A stretch of 64,000 nt of DNA from Carallia brachiata (taxonomy: Eukaryota > Streptophyta > Magnoliopsida > Malpighiales > Rhizophoraceae). Within the stretch, counting starts at the first letter, position 1. Every line of letters begins with the position of its first letter. This document shows positions 22,865 to 34,632 of the stretch, piece by piece. The position numbers and the translations under genes were made by a program. The notes beneath the pieces were generated by a model, which was given only the letters and a program-made list of their open reading frames with translations, had not been told where the DNA came from and did no database searches. The stretch lies in assembly GCA_021464245.1 (NCBI GenBank), contig JADCRB010000067.1, positions 1 to 64,000 of the forward strand, given 5' to 3'.

Positions 22865-25800
22865 ATGGAGCAACCCAGCGAGGCAGGCACCGAAGCTCTG
22901 CACCGCCTGAAGTCCACGGAGCCTCCGCTGTGGTTAGCCCCTTCGCCGTCGCTTGCTCAGGCGGCGCGCACGGCGTCTCAGCACCTCTTCGCCGTCCTCA
23001 AGCCACACGTCCCGAAGTCTCCGTTCGAGAAACTGTTGGTGGACGGGTTTGACGCCGAGCAGATTTGGCAGCAAATCGACCTCCAGTCGCAGCCCCTCGT
23101 CGCTCGCCTCCGTCGCGAAGTTAAGCACTGGGAAAAGAATCCCGAAGAAATTAGGATTAAATTACTTCCGGAGAAGGAAATTGGGAATGGGAATGTTCTA
23201 GAAGGCGAAAGGAAGGTTCTAGAAAATGATAGAAATAATGATGATGATGATGATGATGATGATATGGAGATGGATATGGATGGATTTGACGAAGATGAGG
23301 AGGAGGACGAAGAAGGAGAAGAGAGTGATGGTGGGGGTGAAGAAGGAGAGAAAGAAGAGGAGATAGCGGGAGGTGGGATAGAGGATAAGTTTTTCAAGAT
23401 AAAGGAATTGGAGGAGTATTTGGAAGAAGATGAAGCCAGGGAGTATGGATTGGATAGCAAGAATAAGAAGAAAAAGGATGAGAAGCAAAAGAAGGTAAAT
23501 GATGAAGACTATTCTGATTATGATGATGATGAAGCCGAGGAGGAGGACGAGGACGAGGAGGGTGATGGAGAAGAGAAGATGAGACGATGAAGAGGAAGAT
23601 GATGAGGTGATTTTTTACATATATAAAAAAAGGAACTTTTTATTTTCTTTGGGTAGGTTTATATAATATTTGATTGCTTATTTGCATTTTTGTGAGAGGC
23701 TTTTCTGGTTGTGCATAATTGCCTGAATTATGAAGTTAATGTGTCGATGGTTGGGTCTGCAGAGTTCTCTTGATCATATTTTCTCAAAAAGTTCTTTGCT
23801 TTGTGTATGCAGCTTGGGATTTTTAGTGATGGTGATGATGAAGATGTGGGCAAGTTGGAAAATGCCAGGTCCTGATTTCACTGTATAAGTTATCCTGCCT
23901 TATTCTGACATTTTCAATTTTATTATCATGTCTGTTCGGGGGGTTGTGGAGTTTATAAGATTTAAGTTGTCATCTTTTCTTCCTAAAAAAAAAAAAAAAA
24001 AAAGAAAGAAAAAAGCAAAAATTTGTCACCTTTTCATTTTGGAGCGAATATATAGTTGTATTAGAATTGGAAGCCATCTTAATTACTTTACAATGTCAAT
24101 TCATGGGTTTGCCCTCACACTTTTGGTTCTTAGATATGAAGATTTGTTTGGTCCTAAAAGGAAATCAGCCTCAGGAAAGAGGTCCAAATTATTTGATGGA
24201 CCCAAAGAAGACTCAAGCTCGGATGATGAAGAAGAAGATGAGAATGTAGCGGCTCAGGTAGTCTGTTATGTTTCTGTGTGTGAAACTTCATCATACCAAT
24301 TGATTTCACTTATGGTGCATATAAATAATGAGAATGTTACGCTTTAATAGAAGAAAGGTGATCTTTCTACTCATGAAAAACAACTTGAGAAGCTTCGATC
24401 TGAAATTGAGAATATGGAGAAAGCAAATTTGGAGCCAAAAGAGTGGACCATGCGGGGAGAGGTAAATTGGTCATTTCTGCATTTATATTTCAGAAAGCAA
24501 GTTCTGTTACTCTACATTTTCAGTCAGTTCTCTATGAATATGCATCTAATATATATTAATCCAATTGTTATGGGCTTTGACAACAGGTAGATGCTGCAAG
24601 TAGGCCTAAGAACAGTGCGCTAGAAGTTGATCTAGATTTTGAGCACAATGTGAGGCCTGCCCCTGTAATTACAGAGGAGGTTACTCTATCACTTGAGGAT
24701 ATGATTAAGAATCGAATTGTGGAGGTAGCCTTCAGATTTTAAATATATCTAACTTTTTTCTGGATTTGTTACTCTTGACATCCTTTCAGATATTGAACAT
24801 AACTGGTGTTGTTTTGGTCTGCGTTTTGATTGTTTGCTTATCAGCTATGGGATTCCTATGCTTGAGATCACTCCTTTTTAATTTTGATATCAAAAGCCAA
24901 CAGGGTTACTTTTCTGTGGGTTTTATGGGTCCATGATGGCAAATACATGTATCCATTGCCAACTACTAAAAAGTGCTGTGGTGGAAATTCCATTTTCATT
25001 TTCTTTTATGCATAGGAACTTGTGGGCCCATATAATTACCAGTGTTGGAGGCAGTGAATTTCTGAAGCTTTTTTTGGGGGGGGGGGGGGGAAGGAATCTA
25101 CTTTTCTCTTTAGTTCAGTTTTTCGAGTCTCCATTGATCCATGAACCATATTTAGATTTCTCAGTTTTCTTCTTCTGCCTTATGCCTTGCTTCATTTTTT
25201 TACTAAAATTTATTGGGTATAGTTTATTGTCACTCCCACACTGCAATTTTCTAAAAGCAGCAACCTTGCCGCGATGTTTTTAGGGGCTATTTGATGACAT
25301 TCAAAGGGCTCCTAATTTACCCTCTAAAGCTCCAAGAGAACTGACGGAATTGGTGAGCACTCTAGCCGTAAATTAGTTGGCTTCGTTCCATTGTATTTTT
25401 CTGTATTGTGCATAATTAATTGTGCAATACTTTAATTTGCAGGATGAGACTAAGAGCAAGAAGGGACTTGCTGAAGTTTATGAGGTTTGTAAATGGTGAT
25501 CATTCTGTTCTGAATTTAGAATTTCTGATTATGTGGGCAAGTTTAAATATTATTGCTCATTGGTGATTTATTCTTCGATTCTTCTTTAATAATACTGAAA
25601 GTCAATTAATCATTCACAGGGAGAATATGTTCAGAAAACTGATCCAGCTGCTGCACCTTTATCTTTCTCAGATGAACAGAAGAAGGAGGTACCTTCTTTT
25701 GTTGTTGTTTTCTATTCCCTATATTGTCTTATTACCATTTCTCTGTTGCAAATCTTCATATGTGCAGTTTTGGTGATTTCTTTCTTATGCGTCTGTTGGT

Positions 25801-26575
25801 TTGATGGTATAAATGCACTCAGCTTTTCTTACCTTTCATATTGTTATTTTTTTCTAGGCAAGCACGTTATTCAGGAAACTGTGCCTGAAGTTGGATGCTC
25901 TTTCTCATTTCCACTTTGCTCCGAAACCTGTATGTTCCGACTTCCGAATAGTGATGCTTTTCACGAGGAATTTGATATGATATATTCTTTTATATCAATT
26001 CATTGCCACCTTGTCTTGACCAGGTTATAGAGGACATGTCTATACAAGTAAATGTGCCTGCTCTTGCAGTGGAAGAGGTAATGACTTTTGTTGATTTTTA
26101 CGTTATAAACTAATTTGTCACTTAGTTAACTTACATTGTTGTGATATCTCCGTGGACAGATTGCTCCTTTGTCAGTTTCAGATGCGGCTATGCTGGCTCC
26201 AGAGGAAGTCTTCTCTGGCAAAGGTGAAATCAAAGAAGATGCGGAACTTACCCAGGAAGAAAGAAAGAGGAGGAGGGCCAAGAAGAAACGAAAATTTAAA
26301 GGTAAGCTTCAATAAGGAAGATTTGAGTCCTTTATATCATTTACTTAGTTGCTGCATGTGTTTCTAATATTCATACATGTATAGAAAATAATGCACCTTT
26401 ATGTCTTCTGGTGTAAATTTGACGACAGCTAAGTTGTCCTTGGTAATTGTGTCCACTGTTAGATTGGATATTTTTCATTTTTCTATTCATGCTGACATCA
26501 ATCATTAATGCATGAATCACAGCTGAAGCAGTAAAAGAGGATGGCAAAGAAGCAACAAACAAAACACTTCGCTGA
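22865..26575 (+). CDS. MPP10: U3 snoRNP / SSU processome protein MPP10, frame disrupted
   Basis: MPP10 works in the nucleolus with IMP3 and IMP4 in 18S rRNA processing. Exons: 22865-23606 (or 23494), 23813-23868, 24134-24257, 24351-24461, 24587-24724, 25284-25352, 25443-25484, 25620-25688, 25858-25929, 26024-26077, 26160-26301 and 26523-26575. The start is the first [15 protein letters not shown]. Exon 1 carries long Asp/Glu tracts. Diagnostic segments are [64 protein letters not shown] and [20 protein letters not shown]. The tail [19 protein letters not shown] is basic. Exon 1 cannot join exon 2 in frame at the natural donor (23606/23607), because it is one base off and meets TGA at 23588. 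A donor AAG|GTAAAT after 23494 joins 23813 exactly in phase and would give 519 residues. The last exon also reads more typically (RMAKK) one frame over. Assembly error, allele or early decay are all possible. Confidence 0.85.
23967..24035 (+). repeat. near-perfect 13-bp repeat around a poly(A) tract in an MPP10 intron
   Basis: TTGTCATCTTTTC at 23967-23979 and TTGTCACCTTTTC at 24023-24035 differ by one base and flank a TTCCT-A19-GAAAG-rich insert. It matches the pattern of the other poly(A) inserts in this window but is less certain. Confidence 0.4.
25076..25090 (+). repeat. 15-base G run in an MPP10 intron
   Basis: Fifteen consecutive G residues lie directly after a T run, inside the intron before the [10 protein letters not shown] exon. 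Such runs are unusual in this AT-rich locus and prone to sequencing error. No regulatory role is implied. Confidence 0.9.
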
Positions 26576-27660
26576 ACCAAACTGGCAGTGAGTTTATATC
26601 TTTAATGATCCATGTTCTATTCTACATGCTAGTTGACAGGGTCAGGGCCTCTTACCCAAACTCTTCGTTTCACTGCAGGCAAGGAAGAACAGTGATTTCT
26701 TGCTCAAGTATTACTCCATGCAAAGTTAGGTCCCTGAACTATTTGCAACTTGTGATCTCAAGATTTGGTCTGCTAGATGGAGGATAGCAGCAACACGAGT
26801 TTAAATCCCAAAAATGTGGGTTTGGTTCTTTCTGTTTGACAAATATTTGACAAAGCAGGCAAGAGAAAACAATCTACACCAAAAGGGACTGGAAATTTTT
26901 GGGTAAACTTCAGGGTAGCTCAACACAGTATACCAACTTCAAAATGTTCTCTGTCGTTGGCTTCAGAGAGTCATATGGGCCGACAATTTCATGTTAGGCA
27001 CATTGTTTTCTATTTTTATTCTTTTGTTTGGCTATTGTGTAAACCTTATGTCTATTGTAAGAAGTTAAATTATGCGTAATTGTTAAAATGGACATTTGCC
27101 CTAAAGGTTATGATGAGGCAAGCTAGTCTTTGTTCGAAACATGTGCTTGCTCGAGAGCCAACATCTTCGACTGGGTGAGATCCATGGAACAGGTCTGCCA
27201 CGTTATAGTAATAGCCATTAAATAGAGGCATAATCCACCCTCCATTGAGCCTTTATTAAAGAACAGGGGATTCTGAAAAAAACTAGCATAGATTTTTGGG
27301 TTTAATTTCTCGTAACTAGATGGACTAAACACCGATTTAGTATGTGCACATTATTAAAAAAAAAACAAGAAGACAATTAAAAAAATATATTTTTGTCTTA
27401 AAAATTTCCACGAGGGGAAGATCAAAACAAAGAAAAACTTTCAAGAACCTACAGAACCTGAAGAGCTTTATTACAGAACATTTAGGCATCATTCATTGTT
27501 ACTACTGGTGGCCGTGCAAAAATGAGAAAAAAGAGGCATGCATTGTATGCAACGTAATGATCGAAAGCCAAATTTTTTATGCTAGACCAATTTTCTTCTC
27601 TCTGTTACACCAAAGCACAATCAGAAGTAAAGAGGTGCATCACCAAAAATGTTTGAAACT
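26576..27660. other. spacer between the convergent MPP10 and Tim17-family genes
   Basis: It contains the 3' untranslated regions of both genes. In the first 110 bases one frame continues from the MPP10 tail. From 27350 to 27480 the sequence is A-rich. No separate gene is seen. Confidence 0.55.
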
Positions 27661-30101
27661 TCATTTGGTCAAGTTTTGTTCAAGCCTCTCAATTGCAGCA
27701 CTAACACCACCCCTTTGGACCGAATCAGCACAAACAGCTGCATTTCCTTCGTTTGCCTTCTCTACTAGTTTCAAGTGAATCCAACCTGTTAATACAGTGC
27801 ATGTATTTGTATCAGAAGTTCCACTATCTCAATCAACTTTATTTTCCATTTGCAATATTTCATTCCTTAACCCCTGGTTTTCAAGGCATAAAGCTGCCAT
27901 TCAGAACAAAGGGGACTGTTGCAATAACATCATGAAGTTTTTTGATAGCGATCTTCAAAACTGCAGGGTCTTACACTTCTTATGAGGTACGATCATTTTA
28001 ACGATTAAAAGCAAGTGATTGAATACTGAAAGTACCTAAATAACATAGCAAAATCCACGAGGCAAAACAAAAATCTAAAAGATAAGTTGTGACACTTTAC
28101 CAAGAGGAAAACAGACTGCTGCACCCAGAAGTGATCCAAGCAACACATTTCTTGCACGCCATCGAAGAGATCCAGGCACTGACGTAGAGATGTGTAAGAA
28201 AAACAGAAGTTAGATAAATCTGAAAGCAGTGAGAAATATACCCAGAGACATAACAAAAGAATTATTACAAACTAAACCGAAAGCCGCAGCAGTGGCTGAA
28301 CCAGCTCCAACGACATTATAAACATCGTGCACACCCCTTTTCTCAGAAAGAAGATTTTGCAAACCATAAAATGCAGCGGTGAACATCCCAAGTCGCACTC
28401 CACCAACTATTGAACCACGAGTAACTCTGATAAACCTTTTCTCCATAGCATCTCTCATTAATCTATACTGTTCACGTTTGTCCGGAGTACTCCCAAGCTT
28501 CAACATCACTTCTGCATCCTTGCTCTGAAACCATCACAAATTACTCCTCAGATTAATACATTTGGATTAATAAAAATTATTATTGCAACTGCAAGAGCTT
28601 ATACCAACGAATCCAAGAAAGTGCAGAACAGGTCAGAAGATATCCAGGCCAAATACATCATACAGAATACCAAAAATTAGCGAAGATTGGCTGCTGTATT
28701 GAGACATATGGCGTGCTTAACTTATTCACAAAAATTCCAATCATGAAACAACTGCTAAAAAAGCATGAAGAACTTTTATTATTTCAGAGGATAGTATCCT
28801 CAAGCACATAGGTGATTGGAATTCAGTCCAGCCTCTCCGTTTCCTAATGATAACACCAAGAACTAAGAGTGATCCTTCTTCCTATCTTATAGTTTCACTT
28901 GAAATCTTCTTCATGAAACCAACCATTATTCATCAAAATGCACTCCTATGGGACCCATAGTCTTGATAATCAAGATCAAGACTAAAGGTGAAAAACTTAT
29001 CTGAAATTCAGAAAATATTTCCTGCTCATTATTCTTATGAAACAGCAATGACAATGGATGGCTGCCATGGTAAACTATTCTTGAGAATAACTTTAGAGGG
29101 AATAACAAAACAGAAGCACTGTTTGCGAATGCAAACTTACAACTGATGCAGCTGCCTCCTTGCTACCTCCATATAACATGCCTGCAAACACCCCAATGAC
29201 AGTAGCTGTCCCCCAGTTAACAGTTCCAGCCAGTTTTGGCCTATTCTGATTGGAAAAACAGAAAAAAAAAATGGAAGCATTAATTTTCAGATATCAATAC
29301 CAGTGAAACAAGCATGGATGAAACAAACATAATGAAGATATTAAACGACTGGATGCAGTAGAAATCCCCATTTGTATACTAGTGAATGCGAATAAGAGAC
29401 CTAATTGAAAACATTCGAGGTTCAATAGAGGGCATCAGATAATGACTATTAGAGATGAAATTGTTAATATGATAACTACCAAAGCTGCAACTACGAGTAC
29501 ATTAATGGCAAACAAATATTCACACGAATACAGAATTCCCAGCTCCCAATTAACCTCAAATAATGATAATTATCCCAAAATCTGTATCATTAAACATCTC
29601 AACTGTTAAGTGTACAACTAACTTTTTCCCTTTTTGGTTTAACGATGTTAAACAAGTTAATTGACTCTTTCTACAATGATAACAGTCAGGATGTTTTATA
29701 ATACGAATTTCATGATACATATAATTACTCAGTAACCTCGGACAGCAACCCTATTTCTTGTGCTAACTCAAAAACTGCCATTGACCGGATGCAAATCAGC
29801 AATTAAAAAAAAAAAATGTTTATTCTACTGTGCTCTATTAGAAAGCAAGTAAACAAATTCTAGTTCAGAACCATCAGAAAATCCTTCTCATTAATATACA
29901 AAGAGGAAAAAAAAAACAATAAATAAAACAAGAATATGACCAATTATAACTTTACATCAGAAAAAAATCAAAAAAAAAAAAACGGAGTGTTTTAAAAATC
30001 CCAAACTATAAAGAGTTTGAATTAAAACTCAATAGAATATTGAGTAAGATAGAACCTCTTACGTTAGAAACTGTTTCTTCGGGCTTTTCAGTGGCTTCCA
30101 T
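27661..30101 (-). CDS. Tim17/Tim22/Tim23 (PRAT) family membrane protein
   Basis: Five exons on the minus strand: 30101-30063, 29245-29141, 28524-28242, 28178-28101 and 27785-27661. They total 630 nt, or 209 residues. The start MEATEKPEETVSN is a very short first exon. Gly-rich helices typical of PRAT preprotein and amino-acid transporters follow: NWGTATVIGVFAGMLYGGS, GSIVGGVRLGMFTAAFYGLQ, NVVGAGSATAAAFG and NVLLGSLLGAAVCFPLGWI. The hydrophilic loop KDAEVMLKLGSTPDKREQYR separates the first two. The C-terminus, RGGVSAAIERLEQNLTK, is soluble. Family members sit in mitochondrial inner or plastid envelope membranes; which applies here cannot be told. The donor of exon 3 is uncertain. A site at 28242 keeps phase but adds a short VCNNSFVMSL insertion not typical of the family, while a weak earlier donor after the AAAF codons (near 28280) also keeps phase. 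Confidence 0.8.
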
Positions 30102-31683
30102 TTTTTTTTTTTTTCCAAATGAAGTAAATGAGAGGGTGAATTTTCCTTCCGTTTCTTAGGAACCAAACAGAAAAGTCACATAGCGGTTTACACACTTTAC
30201 TTTCGACGTCGACGGCGAGTTGGCTAATTGTATGTAATGACGGAACTACCCTTCTGCTTCCTACAATTTCACTCCTTTACCCTCCCACTGGCGCGTGGCA
30301 CTCCGCCAGCAATTCGCACTCCAAATTGAGATGGCAAAAGATAGGACCCACTTTTTTCTGTTGTTTTTTCCACCGTGGCTGCTGAAAAAGAGCTCGGTTA
30401 AGTGGTCGGTATTTTTGTTCTTTTATCAGCTCTTTTATTTTTTTAAAAAAAATTAAATTTAAAATAAAAATATTATTTTAAATATATTTAGTTGTATTAT
30501 ATATATATATATATTTGCATGGGGTCGGCACACTTTCGCCGGTCCCCAACCTTTACCCTTTATAAAAAATAAGAAAATGGGGTTTAATATCAAACTAAAT
30601 TAAACTAAAATTAGTGAAATTACGCAAAATGATTTGTCTTTGGATCAGATATAAATTTTAATGTTTAAGAAAAAGTAATATTATATACTTTTAAGTTTAA
30701 TAAATATTATTGATATAAATGTGTACATCATATTTGAAATAATTATTTATTGTACATATATATCTATATTATGATAGTTGTAAATTTTTTTAAAAATAAA
30801 TCAAAATCATTTTTTCAGATAAAGTTTTAATTTTTTATTAAAAATTATTTATCAAAATATTAAAAGTTGTTTTTGAGAAAAAATATTGAAAGTGAGGTTA
30901 CTAAAAATAAGAATTAGCATCGCTTTATGAGATACATATATAATAATATGAATAATTAAATTATAAAATATGTATTTAATTAAAAAAATGGAATTCGTTA
31001 GATGCTTGTATATCCTTTTTGCATGTCCACGATGGACTGGCCGGGGACAATGCCGCTCGGTGGCCATATTGTCGACAACAGCGATGCGTTTGACAATAAA
31101 TATTCGAAATAAAATTAAGATTAAATGTAGACTTTTCTCTTAAAAAAAAAGAAAACCTTTACACAATCTAATCCAATTTTCAAATCGTAGAATACAAACC
31201 CATCGAATCCCTTTTGTATTAGGATTTTACTTAGTTTTACGGAGAGTTCTTCTTGTTTGAAAAATCAAATGTGACTTCAACCTCGGCGTGTTTGAAGGCA
31301 GAACACCAGACACCGTACGACCAGTGGGTTTAAGCTGTCACGGTCAATCCCGTAGACCAACAACTAAATAAACAAACGATTGTAGGTTACATTTGAGATT
31401 AAATTTATCTGTATATTAATGGAAACATTTGTTGGTTTTATTAGTGTTTGTGTCATAGGTGTAATTTATTTGAGAGTTATTAAATAGTTTATTCATACAA
31501 TAGTTATTTTAAATTCAGTTAACAGATCTGATGAATAATATATTTGCGGTTGAATTTATTTTTTAAAAAAAGGAAACTTAATAAACGAAAACCCCATTTA
31601 GTCTGTTTTGTCTCCAAACAGAGAAACCAGCTTAAAATCATTACCCCAATATCGCTTTAGGTGTTTCTTGATTTTGGTTGTAA
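30102..31683. other. intergenic AT-rich DNA with a small TA microsatellite
   Basis: The left end holds the promoter of the PRAT gene; a less AT-rich stretch at 30180-30400 may be part of it. A (TA)9 tract is at about 30497-30514. The rest is AT-rich without coding pattern. Confidence 0.5.
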
Positions 31684-32602
31684 TGGCAGCAACTTTCTCA
31701 CTATTACCTACCCATCAGCTGGTTATTGCTTCCTGTTCATCAACTCAGGGTTCGCTATATTCAGTTTTCAATCTTGAAGCCAAAAATAGCTGTGCTTTAA
31801 CATCAGTTGTTGTGTACTTCACGAAGCAGAAAAACGGAAGCAGAAGCACCGCTACTTTGCTTGGTTTGTGAAAATCACAGCGCACCCATTACTGCATTTG
31901 ATGAGGTAATTCTCAGAATTCAACTATTTACTTGTGGGTTCTTTCTAAAGTATTGTCATTTTTTTTTTCCTTTTTTATCTGTTTATTTTGTGATATTTTG
32001 GGATTTTTTCTGGTGGGTTGTTAATAGGTAATTGAATCTTTGATTGGTCGGGTGGATTTAAAGGAATCTGAAGCCGAAGCGTGTCTAAATTTTTTTTACT
32101 AAGCGATCCAAATGAGGCATTGATCAGTGCCTTTCTAGTCTTGCTTAGAGCCAAAGGAGAGACCTTTGAAGAAGTAAGTTGCCTCGCTATTATTTTTGAT
32201 TGCAAGATAATTCAATTTTCATGTATGAAATATTTTCTTGTACAAAGGGGAGGCCAATTTGATTATTGAGTTCTTGTTCCATTAGATTGTGGGCTTGGCG
32301 AAGGCAATGATTAAGCATGCCAGGAAAGTTGAAGGGTTGGTCGATGCTGTTGACGTTGTCGGAACAGGTGGTGATGGAGCTAACACGTTGAACAAGGAGT
32401 AGCTATGGCTCGGGAGACACAATTATCAGGAAAAGCGCTCAAGACACTTGAGTGTTGGATTGAAGTTTCCAATGTAAGTGAGACTTTAGTTGGCTGTCCT
32501 GTTTCATCTTATCGTAAGCCCCTCCTACACAATCTTTCTTGACAATTGCAGAGATCAAAGCTGCCTGAAGTTGCATTTGATGACCAAAAGATTTCGAATT
32601 GA
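31684..32602 (+). pseudogene. anthranilate phosphoribosyltransferase, internally deleted
   Basis: The intact enzyme transfers phosphoribosyl to anthranilate in plastid tryptophan synthesis. Here MAATFSLLPTHQ at 31684 starts a transit-like region whose frame is lost by about 31840. Exon-like pieces follow in order. FDE ends at about 31904. LIGRVDLKESEAEACLNF runs at 32042-32090, then a frameshift, then ALISAFLVLLRAKGETFEE to 32170. IVGLAKAMIKHARKVEGLVD and VVGTGGDGANT run at 32285-32385. Immediately afterwards the sequence jumps to the family's C-terminus, EQGVAMARETQLSGKALKTL, in a different frame. The anthranilate- and PRPP-binding middle, about 200 residues, is absent, so no enzyme can be made. 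Surviving splice sites indicate a segmental DNA copy rather than a processed one. Confidence 0.85.
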
Positions 32603-33047
32603 GAAGTAGGCCATCTCATCCTAATTGGAGCAATTGATGGAAATAATACAGAGAGGAATGTCTTTTATTGTTTTACCTTGTTGTAAGAGAATATATAGTC
32701 CAATCTTTATAGTTGGGCTTGTAGCTTATGCAGTTTTATAGCGCAAAGACATCACTAACATTCAATAAGCACATGAAATTTTGTGCCAACAGATGCTGCA
32801 CACACCATCAGATAAGCACACGCAGCACTTATGAGATCAAAGCACATAAAACAAGAACAAAGCCTAATGCTAAGTAGCAGAAGTGAACCATGACATATCA
32901 CTCATATTTGCAAGATTTTACTTGGCCTATTAGTATACAAGGCATTTTCAAAGGTAGAAAGGTGTTGGTGGATGCAGATTTGTTTCATCTTTTTCTGTAT
33001 TTGATGACGACGACGATGATGATGATGATCTGGTTTCAAAATCATCA
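32603..33047. other. spacer and 3' flank of the glutaredoxin locus
   Basis: No coding pattern. A short GATGAT/GACGAC run lies at 33003-33030. Confidence 0.5.
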
Positions 33048-34459
33048 TCACATCTGAACATTAGTGTTGGGGATAGCACCAGCTTCAATAAGAAGAGGCA
33101 AGAGCTCGCCCTGCCTGTATTTCTTCAATACAGCTGCAACAGATCAAGTCTAGAATGTATAAAATTGGGGCATGAGAGTCGGGAGGGAGAAAAATGAAAT
33201 AGAAATTAGGAAGCAATAGGTGTGAACTTACCATCACAATCGCCGACGTGTTTTCCTCCGATGAACACATTTGGCATGGTCCAGTGCCCCGTCCACTGGG
33301 CTAAAGCTGACTGAATTTCGTACCCATCATCTTCAGAGAAGGTAATTTTGTCAAAAAATAGCAGGTCAAGTATTATTTTGTAGCTCTGAATACGTGACTA
33401 CTTCCCTGGCTACAGGGCTGATCAACTAAAACTCATTTTGATTTGAACAAATGGAAATGCCAGAGAGACCGAAGAGATGATTCTCAAAGAAAGTGAAAAC
33501 AAGCAATACATAACATTCTTAGCAATTTCCAGCCTCAAAGGCCAGACAACTCTTGGCCTGTATATCTGGAAATTAATGGGAATACAAAATTTCTATTGCA
33601 TCCACATTGGAATGACGAAATGAAACCAAGAAAGGATTGGCCAACAAAACCTGAGGAAGCATTAGTTTAAAAAGAGTTTGAGACATACATCACTCGTCCA
33701 ATTCAATGGCTTGGAACCTTGCTCCAAGCTGCGTCAACAGCTGCTTCGCCCTATTGCAATAGCTACAGTAGTTCTTGCTGCAAGCACGAACATAGAAACC
33801 ATATGAAGTGGGCCCTCGCAAGTAATGAATTTGTAGTAAATTAGTTTAAACTTTTGAATTGTTGGTATTCATTGTTCCTCATTTCTTTCGGTGGCATGCT
33901 AAGCTACACGTTCTTTTATTTTCTAATGGGAAAAAAACTATAAGAAAATAGAAAGTACTCACAGAATAACATTTTTTAAAAAAATTAAACCTTAAGGTAA
34001 TACAGTATATTTAGGATAACGGTATGTTTAGTGTTTATTTTTGAAAAAAAAAATAATTATTTATTAGAGACTAAACTCGTTTTTATGTTATTTCTTATAT
34101 CCGACTTTTTTTAATTAAGACATATGAAAAATAAATTTCTGTTCAATTTGCCATATAACTTAAAACTAAAAAAAAAAAAAGGAATTGATTCAATGATCCT
34201 CTTATTGTTACAGCCAATCCCAAAAGCTCTATTTTTTAAGTCTCGGTTTTAATTTTGACAATAAATATCAGATTTATGAAGATAAGCAACGTTTTATCGT
34301 AAAAAGAAAACATACTAATGAATGGTGGATAGAAAAAACAGAATCAACAACAGTGACTAATGATTGGTCCGCACACACTTGAAGGCGACGAATATATAAC
34401 ATGAAAACAACGACGGGAGCAGAGGCGACCATCTCCCTGACCATGTTAAGCATTGCCAT
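33048..34459 (-). pseudogene. GRXC1-like CPYC-class glutaredoxin with a broken exon junction
   Basis: Four exon-like blocks on the minus strand: 34459-34401, 33777 to about 33688, 33330-33232 and 33133-33048. They read MAMLNMVREMVASAPVVVF, a YCSYCNRAKQLLTQLGARF active-site block, a TMPNVFIGGKHVGDCD glutathione-binding block and ELLPLLIEAGAIP at the C-terminus. Intact relatives are thiol-disulfide oxidoreductases. The catalytic Cys pair and the cis-Pro are present. The junction after IELDE is damaged: the sequence reads GAG TGA TGT ATG, so the in-frame codon is a stop. The possible donors (GA|GTGATG or GAT|GTATGT) do not join the next exon without a stop. The next acceptor region (CTCTGAAG) also looks altered, and the usual GGCD is GDCD. 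The N-terminus is shorter than in GRXC1. Likely a recent pseudogene, unless the sequence has an error here. Confidence 0.7.
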
Positions 34460-34632
34460 CACTGTTTCTTCTTTGCTGTTCTTGCTTGCGCTCAATGTAC
34501 ATGCATTGCGAACCCGTTTCTAAAACTCGTTATTTACTTACCATATTCATAGATATTAGCTAGTAACCGAGACACCCAGAGAGATATAGAGCAAAAAACT
34601 GCCGAGACAAGTGTCGAATGTTGTCTCTTCTT

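Noticed and set aside
22953..23488. Long open frames opposite and out of phase with MPP10 exon 1 (Ser- and Ile-rich)
   Set aside because: They are shadows of the GAT/GAA/GAG repeats coding Asp and Glu; composition explains them.
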